64,000 bases of DNA from Nitrospiraceae bacterium (GCA_002726235.1 PBSN01000007.1:41813-105812), one strand, 5' to 3'; numbered from the stretch's first letter, positions 39,525 to 49,163 are shown. The notes: generated by a model from the letters alone, not told the origin. Translations and numbers: made by a program.

Positions 39525-39819
39525 CCTAGTCGAGAGAAAGTCAACGTAGTGACTCGGGGGTTGTCGGAAAAGTGCGCAACGGTGTTCTCAGCTCATTGTC
39601 GTGCTCATGTATTCCGTGTACGTTCCGCGTGCCAACGACCCTCAGGTCTGCTGGATTGCCTTTTTGAACAGCCTTGTTTTCTCGTAACACTTGAGGAGTG
39701 GCAATTTTTGAATTATTCAGCTGAGCACTTGGGAAGGACAGATGTTTTTAGGTTCATCTGCATTGGTAATGGTCGTGCAACATTGACAGGAAGGGGCATC
39801 CTGCGTAAACTCCTAAATC

Positions 39820-39831
39820 CTATCGGGATAG
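39820..39831. promoter_or_regulatory. Candidate operator 11 bp upstream of the Rrf2 start codon
   Basis: CTATC-gg-GATAG inverted repeat. Confidence 0.3.
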
Positions 39832-39841
39832 AGTAATTTGC

Positions 39842-40300
39842 ATGAAAGTATCAATCAAAGGGGAGTATGGCGTTATGGCCGTTCTGGAGTTGGCGCTCAA
39901 TGGAAACCATGGACCGCTTCAGGTCAAGGTCATCGCGAAGAAACAGAATATTCCCCACCGTTTTCTGGAGCAGGTGATGAGTGCATTGAAACGCAATGGT
40001 TTGGTTCGTAGCATTCGAGGGGCACAGGGGGGGTATCTGCTCGCCAAATCGTCGGATGAAATCCTCCTTGGAGATATCATCGAAGCGATTGAGGGTCCTG
40101 TCACTCCCATGCCGTGTGTGGGGAATGGAGCCGCGGGGACGTGTTGGCAAGAAACTGATCCGAAGTTGTGCGTGCTTCATGGTGTGTGGAGCGACGTGAA
40201 AGATTCAGTACTGAACGTGTTGAATGCGACGACTGTTCAGGATCTGTGCAATCGTATCCACGCGTTGAATGGTCAGCGTATTCTCATGTACCATATTTGA
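39842..40300 (+). CDS. Rrf2 family transcriptional regulator
   Basis: MKVSIKGEYGVMAVLELALN; IPHRFLEQVMSALKRNGLVRSIRGAQGGYLLA; Cys residues in PMPCVGNGAAGTCWQETDPKLCVLHGVW. Confidence 0.92.
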   Translation: MKVSIKGEYGVMAVLELALNGNHGPLQVKVIAKKQNIPHRFLEQVMSALKRNGLVRSIRGAQGGYLLAKSSDEILLGDIIEAIEGPVTPMPCVGNGAAGTCWQETDPKLCVLHGVWSDVKDSVLNVLNATTVQDLCNRIHALNGQRILMYHI

Positions 40301-40336
40301 TTTGCGGGTTTGCCCTTGGTTATTGGAGGTTCTGGT

Positions 40337-42781
40337 ATGGATGTACAGCAACCCACGTTGAAGGTTCCTGTTCCGGACGCGATTTTAGCTGAGATTGCCG
40401 GTTTTGAAGCCGAAGCCGAGAAAGTGAAACGGGGTGAACTGTCTGATGATGTGTTCCGGCCCTTTCGTCTGCAACATGGCATTTATGGGCAACGACAGGC
40501 TGGCTATCAGATGATTCGAGTGAAGATTCCGTTTGGTGGCCTCACCTCGACCCAAATGCGTTGCTTGGCGGCGCTCGTTGAGGAGTACAGTTCTGGCATT
40601 GGTCATGTAACCACTAGGCAAGACATCCAATTTCATTTTGTTCCGCTCGACATGGTGGGAACGGTGATGCTTCGGCTTGCTGAGGTTGATCTCACTACCA
40701 GAGAAGCATGCGGCAATACGGTGCGTAATGTGACCGCCTGTCCGTTGGCAGGAGTGTGCCAGGAAGAAGCATTCGATGTCACTCCCTATGCGCTCACGGT
40801 GTCACGTCATCTTATGCGTAATGCGCTGAACCAGAGTCTCCCAAGAAAATTTAAAATTGCGTTCTCAGGGTGTGCAACAATGGATTGCGCTAAGACGATG
40901 ATTCACGATATTGGCCTCTCAGCTATCCAAAAAGGTGATGGAACTCGCGGATTTCGCATGGTGGTTGGTGGAGGTCTCGGGTCGGCACCTCGTTTAGCGA
41001 AACTTTTTCGAGAGTTTCTTTCGGTTGAAGACCTGATTCCCATGTGTGAAGCTGTCGTTAAAGTTTTCGATAATCACGGTAATCGGAAAAATCGCACGAA
41101 AGCTCGGATGAAGTTTGTAGTGACAAAGTTGGGCATTGATGAGTTTTTCCGTCAGATCGAAGCCGAATATGACGCGATCAAACAGGAGAGAAACGGATCG
41201 AGAGGGTATGATTTTCTGTCATATGCCGATGAGCCCTTCGTGGCCGATGTTCCGTTTTCGGTGAATGGAGGTCCAGGCTCCGGCGCTTCTCACGCGAATG
41301 GAGACGCCTCGGATGCGTTCGAGCGTTGGAAAAAGACAAATGTTATCCCACAGCGACAGCCTGGGTATAGTGCGATCACGTTGAAGCTTCCAACTGGTGA
41401 CATGACTCCAACTCAGATACGGTTTGTGGCGGACCTGATCGATACCGAAGCAAATGGTAATATTCGAACCACTATTGGACAGAATGTGTTGATTCGTTGG
41501 ATTTCGACAGCACGATTGCCTGAGATATATCCTAAACTTATTGAAGCTGACCTTGCTGATTCAGGTGCTCATCTCGTTGAGGATATTGTGGCCTGTCCAG
41601 GAACCGATACCTGTGGTCTTGGCATTACCTCTTCGAAGGCCTTGGCCCGGGCTTTGAAGGAAGTATTTCCTGCAGGAAACACGGGGGACGATTTGACGGG
41701 AATGTCGATCAAAATCAGTGGATGTCACAACTCCTGTGCCCAGCATCACATTGCGACCATCGGGCTCCATGGCGTGACCAAGCGCTATGGGGATCACATC
41801 GCGCCATTCTATGAAATGCATCTCGGTGGTTCATCTGGTGGTGACGGAGCGCGTATTGGACAAATGACCATCAAGCTTCCGTCTAGAAACGTTTCGAGAG
41901 CGATTACACATCTGGTGGGATTGTTTCGACAGGAACGTCAGAACGAGGAATCGTTCCCGCAGTATCTCGATCGTGCGGGCAAATCCAAACTTAAACAGGC
42001 ACTGATCCCGTATTCGATCATTGGCAACTTTGACGAGACACCTGAATACTTTTATGACTGGGAAGCGAAGTCTGAGTTCAGTATCGTTGATCTTGGTCCT
42101 GGGGAATGTGCGGGTGGCGCGTTAGAGATGATTACCGATGGGATTTTGGAAGCCGACCAAGAGTTGTATCAAGCAGAGACACTGGCCCAAAGTCAACAAT
42201 ATGCCATGACGGTTAATAAAGCCTATCGGGCTGTGTTGGCAGCAGCAAAAGCGTTGCTGGTGACTGAAGGGATCGAACCTGCGACCGATCTGCAGACGTT
42301 TGGAGATTGTGAGGCGCGGTTGATTAAAACTGGCGTTCTTCCTGCAGAATTTTCGGAGCATCTTGCGATCATCAGGGCACTCAATGATAGTGATAAGAAA
42401 CCGACGGTCGCATTTGCCGAAGAAAAACTTCGAGTGGCAAAATTGTTTGTTGAGGCATGCCGTTCAGCCTTGGAAGGGATTGGTGAGGATTTGAAGTTAA
42501 CCAAGGGTGAAGACATGGGTGATATTGCCTCTGCTCCACCAGCACTGGATGTGGGTGACGATATCGCGCTACTGGATTTGCGTGGGGTGAAATGCCCGAT
42601 CAACTATGTGAAAACGAAGCTTCGTTTAGAAATGATGGATTCGGGTGAACGCCTGGCTGTCTTTCTTGATGACGGAGAGCCAATTAGAAATGTGCCAGCA
42701 AGTCTAAAAAATGACGGTCATACTGTCCTATCGCAAGAACCTATTGACGAATATTTCAAACTGGTGGTGGAGAATGCTTAA
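40337..42781 (+). CDS. Siroheme/Fe-S nitrite/sulfite reductase with C-terminal TusA-like domain
   Basis: Two ferredoxin-like/hemoprotein repeats; CPGTDTCGLGITSSKALARAL, SGCHNSCAQHHIATIGLHG; C-terminal LLDLRGVKCPINYVKTKLRLEMM. Confidence 0.9.
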   Translation: MDVQQPTLKVPVPDAILAEIAGFEAEAEKVKRGELSDDVFRPFRLQHGIYGQRQAGYQMIRVKIPFGGLTSTQMRCLAALVEEYSSGIGHVTTRQDIQFHFVPLDMVGTVMLRLAEVDLTTREACGNTVRNVTACPLAGVCQEEAFDVTPYALTVSRHLMRNALNQSLPRKFKIAFSGCATMDCAKTMIHDIGLSAIQKGDGTRGFRMVVGGGLGSAPRLAKLFREFLSVEDLIPMCEAVVKVFDNHGNRKNRTKARMKFVVTKLGIDEFFRQIEAEYDAIKQERNGSRGYDFLSYADEPFVADVPFSVNGGPGSGASHANGDASDAFERWKKTNVIPQRQPGYSAITLKLPTGDMTPTQIRFVADLIDTEANGNIRTTIGQNVLIRWISTARLPEIYPKLIEADLADSGAHLVEDIVACPGTDTCGLGITSSKALARALKEVFPAGNTGDDLTGMSIKISGCHNSCAQHHIATIGLHGVTKRYGDHIAPFYEMHLGGSSGGDGARIGQMTIKLPSRNVSRAITHLVGLFRQERQNEESFPQYLDRAGKSKLKQALIPYSIIGNFDETPEYFYDWEAKSEFSIVDLGPGECAGGALEMITDGILEADQELYQAETLAQSQQYAMTVNKAYRAVLAAAKALLVTEGIEPATDLQTFGDCEARLIKTGVLPAEFSEHLAIIRALNDSDKKPTVAFAEEKLRVAKLFVEACRSALEGIGEDLKLTKGEDMGDIASAPPALDVGDDIALLDLRGVKCPINYVKTKLRLEMMDSGERLAVFLDDGEPIRNVPASLKNDGHTVLSQEPIDEYFKLVVENA

Positions 42782-43508
42782 AGAAATGGATGCACAAACA
42801 GTGAACACAAAAGAAGCGGAATACGATGCCCTCAATACCAAATCAGCGGAAGATGTTTTGCAGTGGGCCTCTGAGACGTTTAGCGATCGAGGTGCGCTTA
42901 TGTCGAGTTTCGGGCTCGAGGATGTTGTCCTCATCGATATGATGGCCAAGATCAATCCCAAGGCACGTATCATTACCTTGGACACCGGGCGACTGAATCA
43001 AGAAACCTATGATGTGATGGATAAGATACGAGACAAGTACGGCGTCTCCATTGAGGTGATGTTTCCCGATGCGGAGAAGGTGCAAGCAATGGTACGAACC
43101 AAAGGGATGAACTTGTTCTACCATTCTCTTGAGAACCGCAAGGAGTGTTGTCGGATACGGAAGGTTGATATTCTCAACCGTTCGCTTGCCGATTTGGATG
43201 CGTGGATTACCGGGTTGCGCCGTGCCCAGGTCGTGACGCGAACCGAGACCAAAAAAGTCGAGATTGATCATGATCGCGGAGGAATGGTCAAAATAAACCC
43301 CATTGCTGATTGGGCGGTGAATCAAGTCTGGGACTATATTAAAGCCAACCATGTTCCGTTCAATGTTTTGCATGAGCGAGGGTATCCATCAATCGGATGT
43401 GCTCCCTGTACTCGTGCGATCTCGACTGGTGAGGATTTGCGGGCCGGGAGATGGTGGTGGGAGCTTCCGGAACATAAGGAATGTGGTCTTCACGTGCAAT
43501 CGCCCTAA
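42774..43508 (+). CDS. cysH: [4Fe-4S] adenylylsulfate reductase (CysH family)
   Basis: SFGLEDVVLIDM; LDTGRLNQETYDVM; RKECCRIRKVDIL; GYPSIGCAPCTRAIS; KECGLH. Confidence 0.92.
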   Translation: MLKEMDAQTVNTKEAEYDALNTKSAEDVLQWASETFSDRGALMSSFGLEDVVLIDMMAKINPKARIITLDTGRLNQETYDVMDKIRDKYGVSIEVMFPDAEKVQAMVRTKGMNLFYHSLENRKECCRIRKVDILNRSLADLDAWITGLRRAQVVTRTETKKVEIDHDRGGMVKINPIADWAVNQVWDYIKANHVPFNVLHERGYPSIGCAPCTRAISTGEDLRAGRWWWELPEHKECGLHVQSP

Positions 43509-43576
43509 CGAACTTTTCCGTATTGTATTTTAAAACAAAAGATAGTGTGCTTAGTGTCATTACATAAAAACGAGGT

Positions 43577-44083
43577 ATGGACGTGGAAAATATGACGGCA
43601 GAAAATATGAAAATAGACAAATGGGAATCTCAGAATCATGGTGGAAGCCCAACGACCAATGAAAGCAAGAAATATGCAATTTTTGTTGGGCGCTATCAAC
43701 CGTATCATCAGGGACATACCTCATTGATCATGCAAAAAATTAAGCAGGGAATTCCGGTATTAATCATGGTACGAGACATTGCTCCTGATGCAAAAAATCC
43801 TTTTACAACAGAGCAAACGGTTGAGATGATTGAAAAATTTCATTCAGATCACGGCCATGACGTGAAGGTCATGATCATCCCTGATATTGAAAGCGTGAAC
43901 TATGGGAGAGGCGTTGGATATGAAATCAATGAATTTACTCCGCCTGAAGACATTGGGTTTATCTCAGCAACAAAGATCAGACAATCCATTAAAGATTCCA
44001 ATGATGATTGGAGACTATTAGTTGATGAATCGATTCAGGCGGATGTAGAAAGGCACTTACTGGAAAGTGACGTAGAACTATAG
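43577..44083 (+). CDS. Cytidylyltransferase/NMNAT-like nucleotidyltransferase
   Basis: FVGRYQPYHQGHTSLI (HxGH) and ISATKIRQSI. Confidence 0.82.
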   Translation: MDVENMTAENMKIDKWESQNHGGSPTTNESKKYAIFVGRYQPYHQGHTSLIMQKIKQGIPVLIMVRDIAPDAKNPFTTEQTVEMIEKFHSDHGHDVKVMIIPDIESVNYGRGVGYEINEFTPPEDIGFISATKIRQSIKDSNDDWRLLVDESIQADVERHLLESDVEL

Positions 44084-44094
44084 AAATAAAAAAA

Positions 44095-45150
44095 ATGTAC
44101 GCTGTGCCTCTCGATGAGATCATCGCGAAGGTGAGCCAAGGCCCGCGAGCTTCGAAAGATCTTACGTGGGGTGAGGCGAAAGCTGTTATGAAAGGGGTTG
44201 TTGAAGGCCGTGTGACCCCATTTCAAGTTGGCGCATTAGCTGTTGGTCTGCGGATCAAAGTCGAATCAGTAACCGAGTTAGCGGCATTTGCCAGTGCTGC
44301 CCGCGATTACCTCTCGGCAACTCCGTTTCCTGACGATATCGGGCTTCTTGATGTTCCCACCTATGCACGGGAACGGACGATCCGTTCGATGCTTGTTCCT
44401 GCGGCCATAATTGCCGTTGCGTGTGATGTCCCAGTGCTGATGCATGGGTGTGAGTCGCGTGGGTCATCTTGGAACACCGGTAGCACCTTACGGGCATTAG
44501 GCGTTCAAGCCGATGGGCACATGGCTGTGGCGTCTGACATGGTAAGGAAAACAGGGTTTGGGTATCTTGATATCGCGCTGTTTCATCCACCGATGAGTCG
44601 TTATCTTGATTTTGCGGAAAAGCTTGGGTCCACATCATTTTTCCATCCCGTTGCTTGTCTGCTGAATCCTGGACGTGCAAAGCGGCATCTCATTGGTATG
44701 TCTTCCGGACAGTATTTTGACAAGTTGGGGGAGACTCTTCGCATGCTTGGCTGTGACCATGGTTTGGTTGTCCAAGGGCAAGACGGTGAACCTGAACTTT
44801 CGATGATTCGGTTGCTGCGTACGTTCGAGGTGAATGCATCAATGAGTAGACCTTACGCAATGCGTCCTGCAGATTTTGCACTTTTATCGGGGACGGCTCG
44901 TGACTTTGCAATTGAAAGCGTTCAGGCAGAAGCGGCAGACATTGAACGGTTGTTGCAGAATGAGGTCACTGGAATCCGCACTGATGGGGCAGTGTTGAAT
45001 GCTGCGACCATGCTGTATTTAGGTGGAAAGGCCGCCACCATTCAAGAAGGGATCCCCGTGGCTCGTGAAGCGCTTCGATCTGGTGCGGCGCAAGAGGCGT
45101 TTGTCAAGATTCGAGACGTCGAACTGTCAGTCGATAATAACGCAAGGTAG
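44095..45150 (+). CDS. Anthranilate phosphoribosyltransferase-like (TrpD2/YbiB-type)
   Basis: LTWGEAKAVMKGVVEGRVTPFQVGALAVGLRIKVESVTELAAFASAAR; PVLMHGCESRGSSWNTGSTLRALG. Confidence 0.82.
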   Translation: MYAVPLDEIIAKVSQGPRASKDLTWGEAKAVMKGVVEGRVTPFQVGALAVGLRIKVESVTELAAFASAARDYLSATPFPDDIGLLDVPTYARERTIRSMLVPAAIIAVACDVPVLMHGCESRGSSWNTGSTLRALGVQADGHMAVASDMVRKTGFGYLDIALFHPPMSRYLDFAEKLGSTSFFHPVACLLNPGRAKRHLIGMSSGQYFDKLGETLRMLGCDHGLVVQGQDGEPELSMIRLLRTFEVNASMSRPYAMRPADFALLSGTARDFAIESVQAEAADIERLLQNEVTGIRTDGAVLNAATMLYLGGKAATIQEGIPVAREALRSGAAQEAFVKIRDVELSVDNNAR

Positions 45151-45158
45151 CGGACATT

Positions 45159-45929
45159 ATGCAGGCATGGCTTGGTCAATCAGGTTTTCTCGGAACTCAC
45201 GGAACGTTTGGTGCCGATCTGAGTTTTATCTTGGCAGTGGTTTTTACGCTGCTATTTCTGTGGGGTTGGGTTCTTGCGCGGAACCGCAAAGGGAGCCACC
45301 ACCACATTGTCACTCTGTGGGCTATGGTTTCGATGATCGTCTACTTCGCAGGCTATTATTTTGCGCGGAACTTAGGTGTTCTGGCGGTTGAAGGCAAGGA
45401 AGGCTTCGGGGGATCTGACGAGTTGTACAACAACGTATTCCTCCCCATTTTGACCGCCCACATTACGGTTGTGGCGTTTGGGTTGATTATGGCGATGTAC
45501 ATGATCATTCTCGGTTTTCGTGTAGCAATCACGGTTAATGGCGAGCGTGTGTTGAGAGACGCAAAACTTGTACTAACTTGGCGGGGTGCCGTGAATGTTG
45601 TTTTATGGTCGTTGGGAATTTTTGCGCTGATTTTTGGCACCATTCGGTTGGGGAAGGGAGAATTCACGCTGAGTTGGGGGTTATTTGTTGTATACCTTGT
45701 CGGTTTCATCATCGTGCTCGCGGTGTTGATGATTGAGAAGATTATCGAACGAATTTGGCCAGATGGCTCGCGTCGTCACCGCATGCTTGGGCGTTTTACC
45801 ATGACTTTGTTTGTGATTGTGTTGATTACTAGCACGGCTACCTACGTCATGCTCTATATACTGTATCCAGCCAAGGTCGAAATTCTATCGCATGAGGCTA
45901 TGTATGCTGTTGAGCTCGCTGCAAGTTAA
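45159..45929 (+). CDS. DUF420-like membrane protein
   Basis: Multi-TM ORF; FLPILTAHITVVAFGLIMAMYMIILGFRVAI; RRHRMLGRFTMTLFVIVLITSTATYVMLYILYP. Confidence 0.75.
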   Translation: MQAWLGQSGFLGTHGTFGADLSFILAVVFTLLFLWGWVLARNRKGSHHHIVTLWAMVSMIVYFAGYYFARNLGVLAVEGKEGFGGSDELYNNVFLPILTAHITVVAFGLIMAMYMIILGFRVAITVNGERVLRDAKLVLTWRGAVNVVLWSLGIFALIFGTIRLGKGEFTLSWGLFVVYLVGFIIVLAVLMIEKIIERIWPDGSRRHRMLGRFTMTLFVIVLITSTATYVMLYILYPAKVEILSHEAMYAVELAAS

Positions 45930-46008
45930 GCCTCAGAAATGGTGTCTACGTACCAGTGGGATTTCGCGACTTGAATTTGATTGATCAGACTAGTATTGAC
46001 TATGGAAT

Positions 46009-46878
46009 ATGATGGTTACTGAGTATGAAGCCAAATCTATTCTGACTCCCACTGGAGGATTTCTTACTGGGTTTTCCCACACGCTTAATCCTTACGTGGG
46101 TTGTTCCTTAGGGAGAAGTCTGTGTGGCATGGCATGTTATGCGTCAGAAATGCGGTTTGCATCCTGCGAAATGCCTCACTGGGGACAATCGTTAAAGGTA
46201 AAATTAAATGCGGGGTCATTGTACCGGCGTGATCAGGCGAGAGCACGACAAAAGGGAGAACCGCTCTCAATTTTCATGTCGAGTGTGACAGATCCCTATG
46301 TGCCGCAAGAACGACGCTATCGTATTACTAGAGGGGTTCTTTCGGAAATGCTGGAGTCGCCGCCAGATATACTGGTGATTCAGACTCATACGCCAAATGT
46401 GCTTTGGGATGTTGAGACCTTGTATCGCCTCCACAAGCAATGTTATTTGACGGTGCAGATTAGCATTGAAACCGATCAGGAGACGCTTGCAGGTTTTCCA
46501 CGACATGCCTATTCGGTTTCTGCGCGATTAGCTGCACTGCGTGAATTGACGAAGGCTGGTTTGAAGACTGTTGGGGTAGTAAGTCCACTTCTTCCATTGG
46601 CGGAACCGGAATTGTTTGCAGCTTGTCTCGGTGAGGCGGCATCGGCGGTGATTCTTGACCACTACCTGATTGGTGATGGAAGTCCTAATGGCATGCGTAC
46701 TAGAAGAAAAAAGCCCTTTCACTACCTGCCTGTCCCCGAGTTAATTGCGGAGGCTGATTGTGATGCTTGGAATACGTTGGGAAAATTTTACCAAGTGGTG
46801 GAAACTTTTCAGAGAATCTTAGGCAGTGATCGTGTCGGCGTGAGTGCGGAAGGTTTCCAGGCGATGGCAGGAAATTGA
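46009..46878 (+). CDS. SplB-like radical SAM protein
   Basis: TGGFLTGFSHTLNPYVGCSLGRSLCGMACYASEMRF; FMSSVTDPYVPQERRYRITRGVL. Confidence 0.8.
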   Translation: MMVTEYEAKSILTPTGGFLTGFSHTLNPYVGCSLGRSLCGMACYASEMRFASCEMPHWGQSLKVKLNAGSLYRRDQARARQKGEPLSIFMSSVTDPYVPQERRYRITRGVLSEMLESPPDILVIQTHTPNVLWDVETLYRLHKQCYLTVQISIETDQETLAGFPRHAYSVSARLAALRELTKAGLKTVGVVSPLLPLAEPELFAACLGEAASAVILDHYLIGDGSPNGMRTRRKKPFHYLPVPELIAEADCDAWNTLGKFYQVVETFQRILGSDRVGVSAEGFQAMAGN

Positions 46879-46901
46879 AATGAAGCATGGAGATGCAATG
46901 C

Positions 46902-46970
46902 TAAATAATGAATGATGAATGGTGAAAGAGATGAGTAGCAGTGACAATGATCTTGGACACTCATTATTTA
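46902..46970. repeat. Inverted repeat in intergenic region
   Basis: TAAATAATGA (46902-46911) and TCATTATTTA (46961-46970), perfect 10-bp arms. Confidence 0.5.
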
Positions 46971-47010
46971 TCATTATGAGTTTTGCATTTCAGTCACCGG
47001 TGGCCTGTCC

Positions 47011-47604
47011 ATGGATGTGAAACAGGCGCTGGTTCGCGCTTTCGTTGAAACTGGTGCGTTTCAATGGGACAAGTCGAGTCCATTTGTTCTCGCATCGGGG
47101 GTGAAGAGTGAGTACTATGTTGATTGTCGCCGCTTTCTTTCTGATCCGGCCAACTGTCTCTTGGTTGCCGAGGCGGCTTATTCTTTAGTGTCGTCACTAG
47201 GAATTACTGCCGTTGGGGGACTGGTGCTTGGCGCGGTGCCGTTTTCAACTAGTCTTGCGATCGTTGCGCATCAGAGGAGTAGTGGGAATGAGCATTGGCG
47301 CACTTTCATGGTTCGCAAAGAACCAAAAACATATGGACTTGGAAATCTCATTGAGGGAGATCTTCGTTCAGGCGATCAAGTATTGATTGTGGATGATGTA
47401 TTGACCAGCGGAAAGTCTATTGGTTGTGCGATCGAATCCCTCATGCAGTCCGACCTCGATGTCTGTGTGAATCATGTGCTGGTCATTGTGGATCGTCAGG
47501 AGCAAAACGGACGTCAGCAGCTTGAACAACAGTATGGAGTCAAGAGCCACAGTATTCTGATGCTTGATGAGCTCAAAGCGGCTCAGATTATGCTCAGGCC
47601 ATGA
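47011..47604 (+). CDS. pyrE: Orotate phosphoribosyltransferase
   Basis: FVLASGVKSEYYVDCRRF; VGGLVLGAVPFSTSLA; VLIVDDVLTSGKSI. Confidence 0.93.
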   Translation: MDVKQALVRAFVETGAFQWDKSSPFVLASGVKSEYYVDCRRFLSDPANCLLVAEAAYSLVSSLGITAVGGLVLGAVPFSTSLAIVAHQRSSGNEHWRTFMVRKEPKTYGLGNLIEGDLRSGDQVLIVDDVLTSGKSIGCAIESLMQSDLDVCVNHVLVIVDRQEQNGRQQLEQQYGVKSHSILMLDELKAAQIMLRP

Positions 47605-47713
47605 GACTCTTTTGCACCTTAACAAGGTATGTTGCTGACCTTGAGAGGGAGGCGAAGCTTTTTGATGGCAGGGCCATGCCTAACTCATGTCATTGGTAAA
47701 AATGACGGATTTC

Positions 47714-47743
47714 TTGACAATAAAAAGTGATCTTTAGTAGAGT
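47714..47743 (+). promoter_or_regulatory. Putative sigma70 promoter for the atp operon
   Basis: TTGACA - 18 bp - TAGAGT, about 0.23 kb upstream of the first atp CDS. Confidence 0.4.
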
Positions 47744-47970
47744 GCGCAGCGTTTTTGGATCCCTTCATGGGACTTGCCTTCAGCGATCAACTCTACATCT
47801 CAAGCAGGGGTGGGTGGTCGATCGTTTTTTGCGGTCGGCGTGGTTCCCGTGGGGATGCTATGGGCAGGGTTTCGGGGTTTGGGAATCTAAAGCGATCGTT
47901 TTTTTGCAAGCCAGTTTTTCCTTACACATGGGAAGCATGTTTAGCTCTTTAGCTTAGTGGGGATGCTTGT

Positions 47971-48447
47971 TTGGATGTGTGTACGGGAAAAGGGGGTGGT
48001 GTGAGTGAAGGGAGCAGAAAGATTGTTTTCAAAGTTTGGCCAGTGATTCGATATCATCTCCTTGGGGCATTAGTTCTTGCCGGGGTTCTTCTTTTTTTCG
48101 GATTGCCCAATGCGGGCTTTAGTCTTCTCTTTGGCGCGGTCTTAGGCACCATCAACGCTGCGGTGATGGCGAAGCGGTTGGATGACTCCGTCGCGCTAGT
48201 TTCAGGAAAACAGAATTTATATCTATATGTTGGGATGGCTTCTCGGTTTTGTCTTGTTTTAGCGCTAATGGGAATGGGATTTTATTTCTTTCAACTTCAT
48301 ATAGTGAGCCTGCTCTCTGGTTTTCTTCTTTTCCAGATTATGTGCCTTTTTGTTCTTTGGAGAGAGGCTAGGGAACCAGTTCCTGAGAAAAGCATAAAGC
48401 ACGGTTGCACCGTGAGTGTTCAGCACGAGGGATACTTAAAGAGATGA
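47971..48447 (+). CDS. atpI: ATP synthase subunit I-like membrane protein
   Basis: Four-TM pattern; GAVLGTINAAVMAKRLDDSVAL; directly before atpB. Confidence 0.75.
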   Translation: MDVCTGKGGGVSEGSRKIVFKVWPVIRYHLLGALVLAGVLLFFGLPNAGFSLLFGAVLGTINAAVMAKRLDDSVALVSGKQNLYLYVGMASRFCLVLALMGMGFYFFQLHIVSLLSGFLLFQIMCLFVLWREAREPVPEKSIKHGCTVSVQHEGYLKR

Positions 48448-49163
48448 CCGGAGAAAAACATGGTGTGGCCGAACATCTTGAGCATTCGGAGTGGGTGCCC
48501 CCGTTTCTCGGCTATGCCGTTCATCTTGATACTTTTTTGATGACCGGGATTGTCGTAGGGTTCTTGATCGTCATTCTCTTCTTGCTTATGAGAAGCTTGC
48601 ATGATGGTGCTCCAACTGGGCTTCAGAATTTCTTGGAGGTTGTTGTTGAATTTATCGAAGATCTCGTCAGGGAGAACCTCCCTGTCTATGTTTCTTGGGT
48701 GACGCCTCTCGCTCTCACGCTTTTTATCTTTATTTTGTTGGGAAACTGGCTTGGTGAAATCCCTGGGATGCAATCTCCAACAGCCGACATTAACACGACG
48801 GTCAGTCTTGGTCTCATTTCTTTCACCTTACTACTGTATTTTAGCTTGAAGCATAAAGGACTTGGCTATTTTTCTGAGTTTTTATTCCACCCGTTTGGCA
48901 AATGGTTCATTCCGGTCAATCTTTTTATGAAAGTTATCGAGGAAGTGGCAAAGCCAGCAAGCCTCTCCCTGCGGTTATTTGGCAATATGTTTGCTGGGCA
49001 TGTGGTGATTCTCTTAATTGCTTATATGATTCCTTGGTATTTGAATTGGGCTGTGGGGGTTGTATGGTTGGGTTGGCATCTGTTCGTTGGCCTTATCCAA
49101 GCTTTTGTCTTTACCATCCTAACCGTGGTGTATATCGCGATCGGACAGCAAAAAGAACACTAA
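48444..49163 (+). CDS. atpB: F1Fo ATP synthase subunit a
   Basis: NWLGEIPGMQSPTADINTT; KPASLSLRLFGNMFAGHVVI; LIQAFVFTILTVVYIAI. Confidence 0.96.
   Translation: MTGEKHGVAEHLEHSEWVPPFLGYAVHLDTFLMTGIVVGFLIVILFLLMRSLHDGAPTGLQNFLEVVVEFIEDLVRENLPVYVSWVTPLALTLFIFILLGNWLGEIPGMQSPTADINTTVSLGLISFTLLLYFSLKHKGLGYFSEFLFHPFGKWFIPVNLFMKVIEEVAKPASLSLRLFGNMFAGHVVILLIAYMIPWYLNWAVGVVWLGWHLFVGLIQAFVFTILTVVYIAIGQQKEH

Noticed and set aside
39549-39836. 95-aa ORF between znuA and the Rrf2 gene
   Set aside because: No protein-like composition or family; overlaps the probable regulatory region
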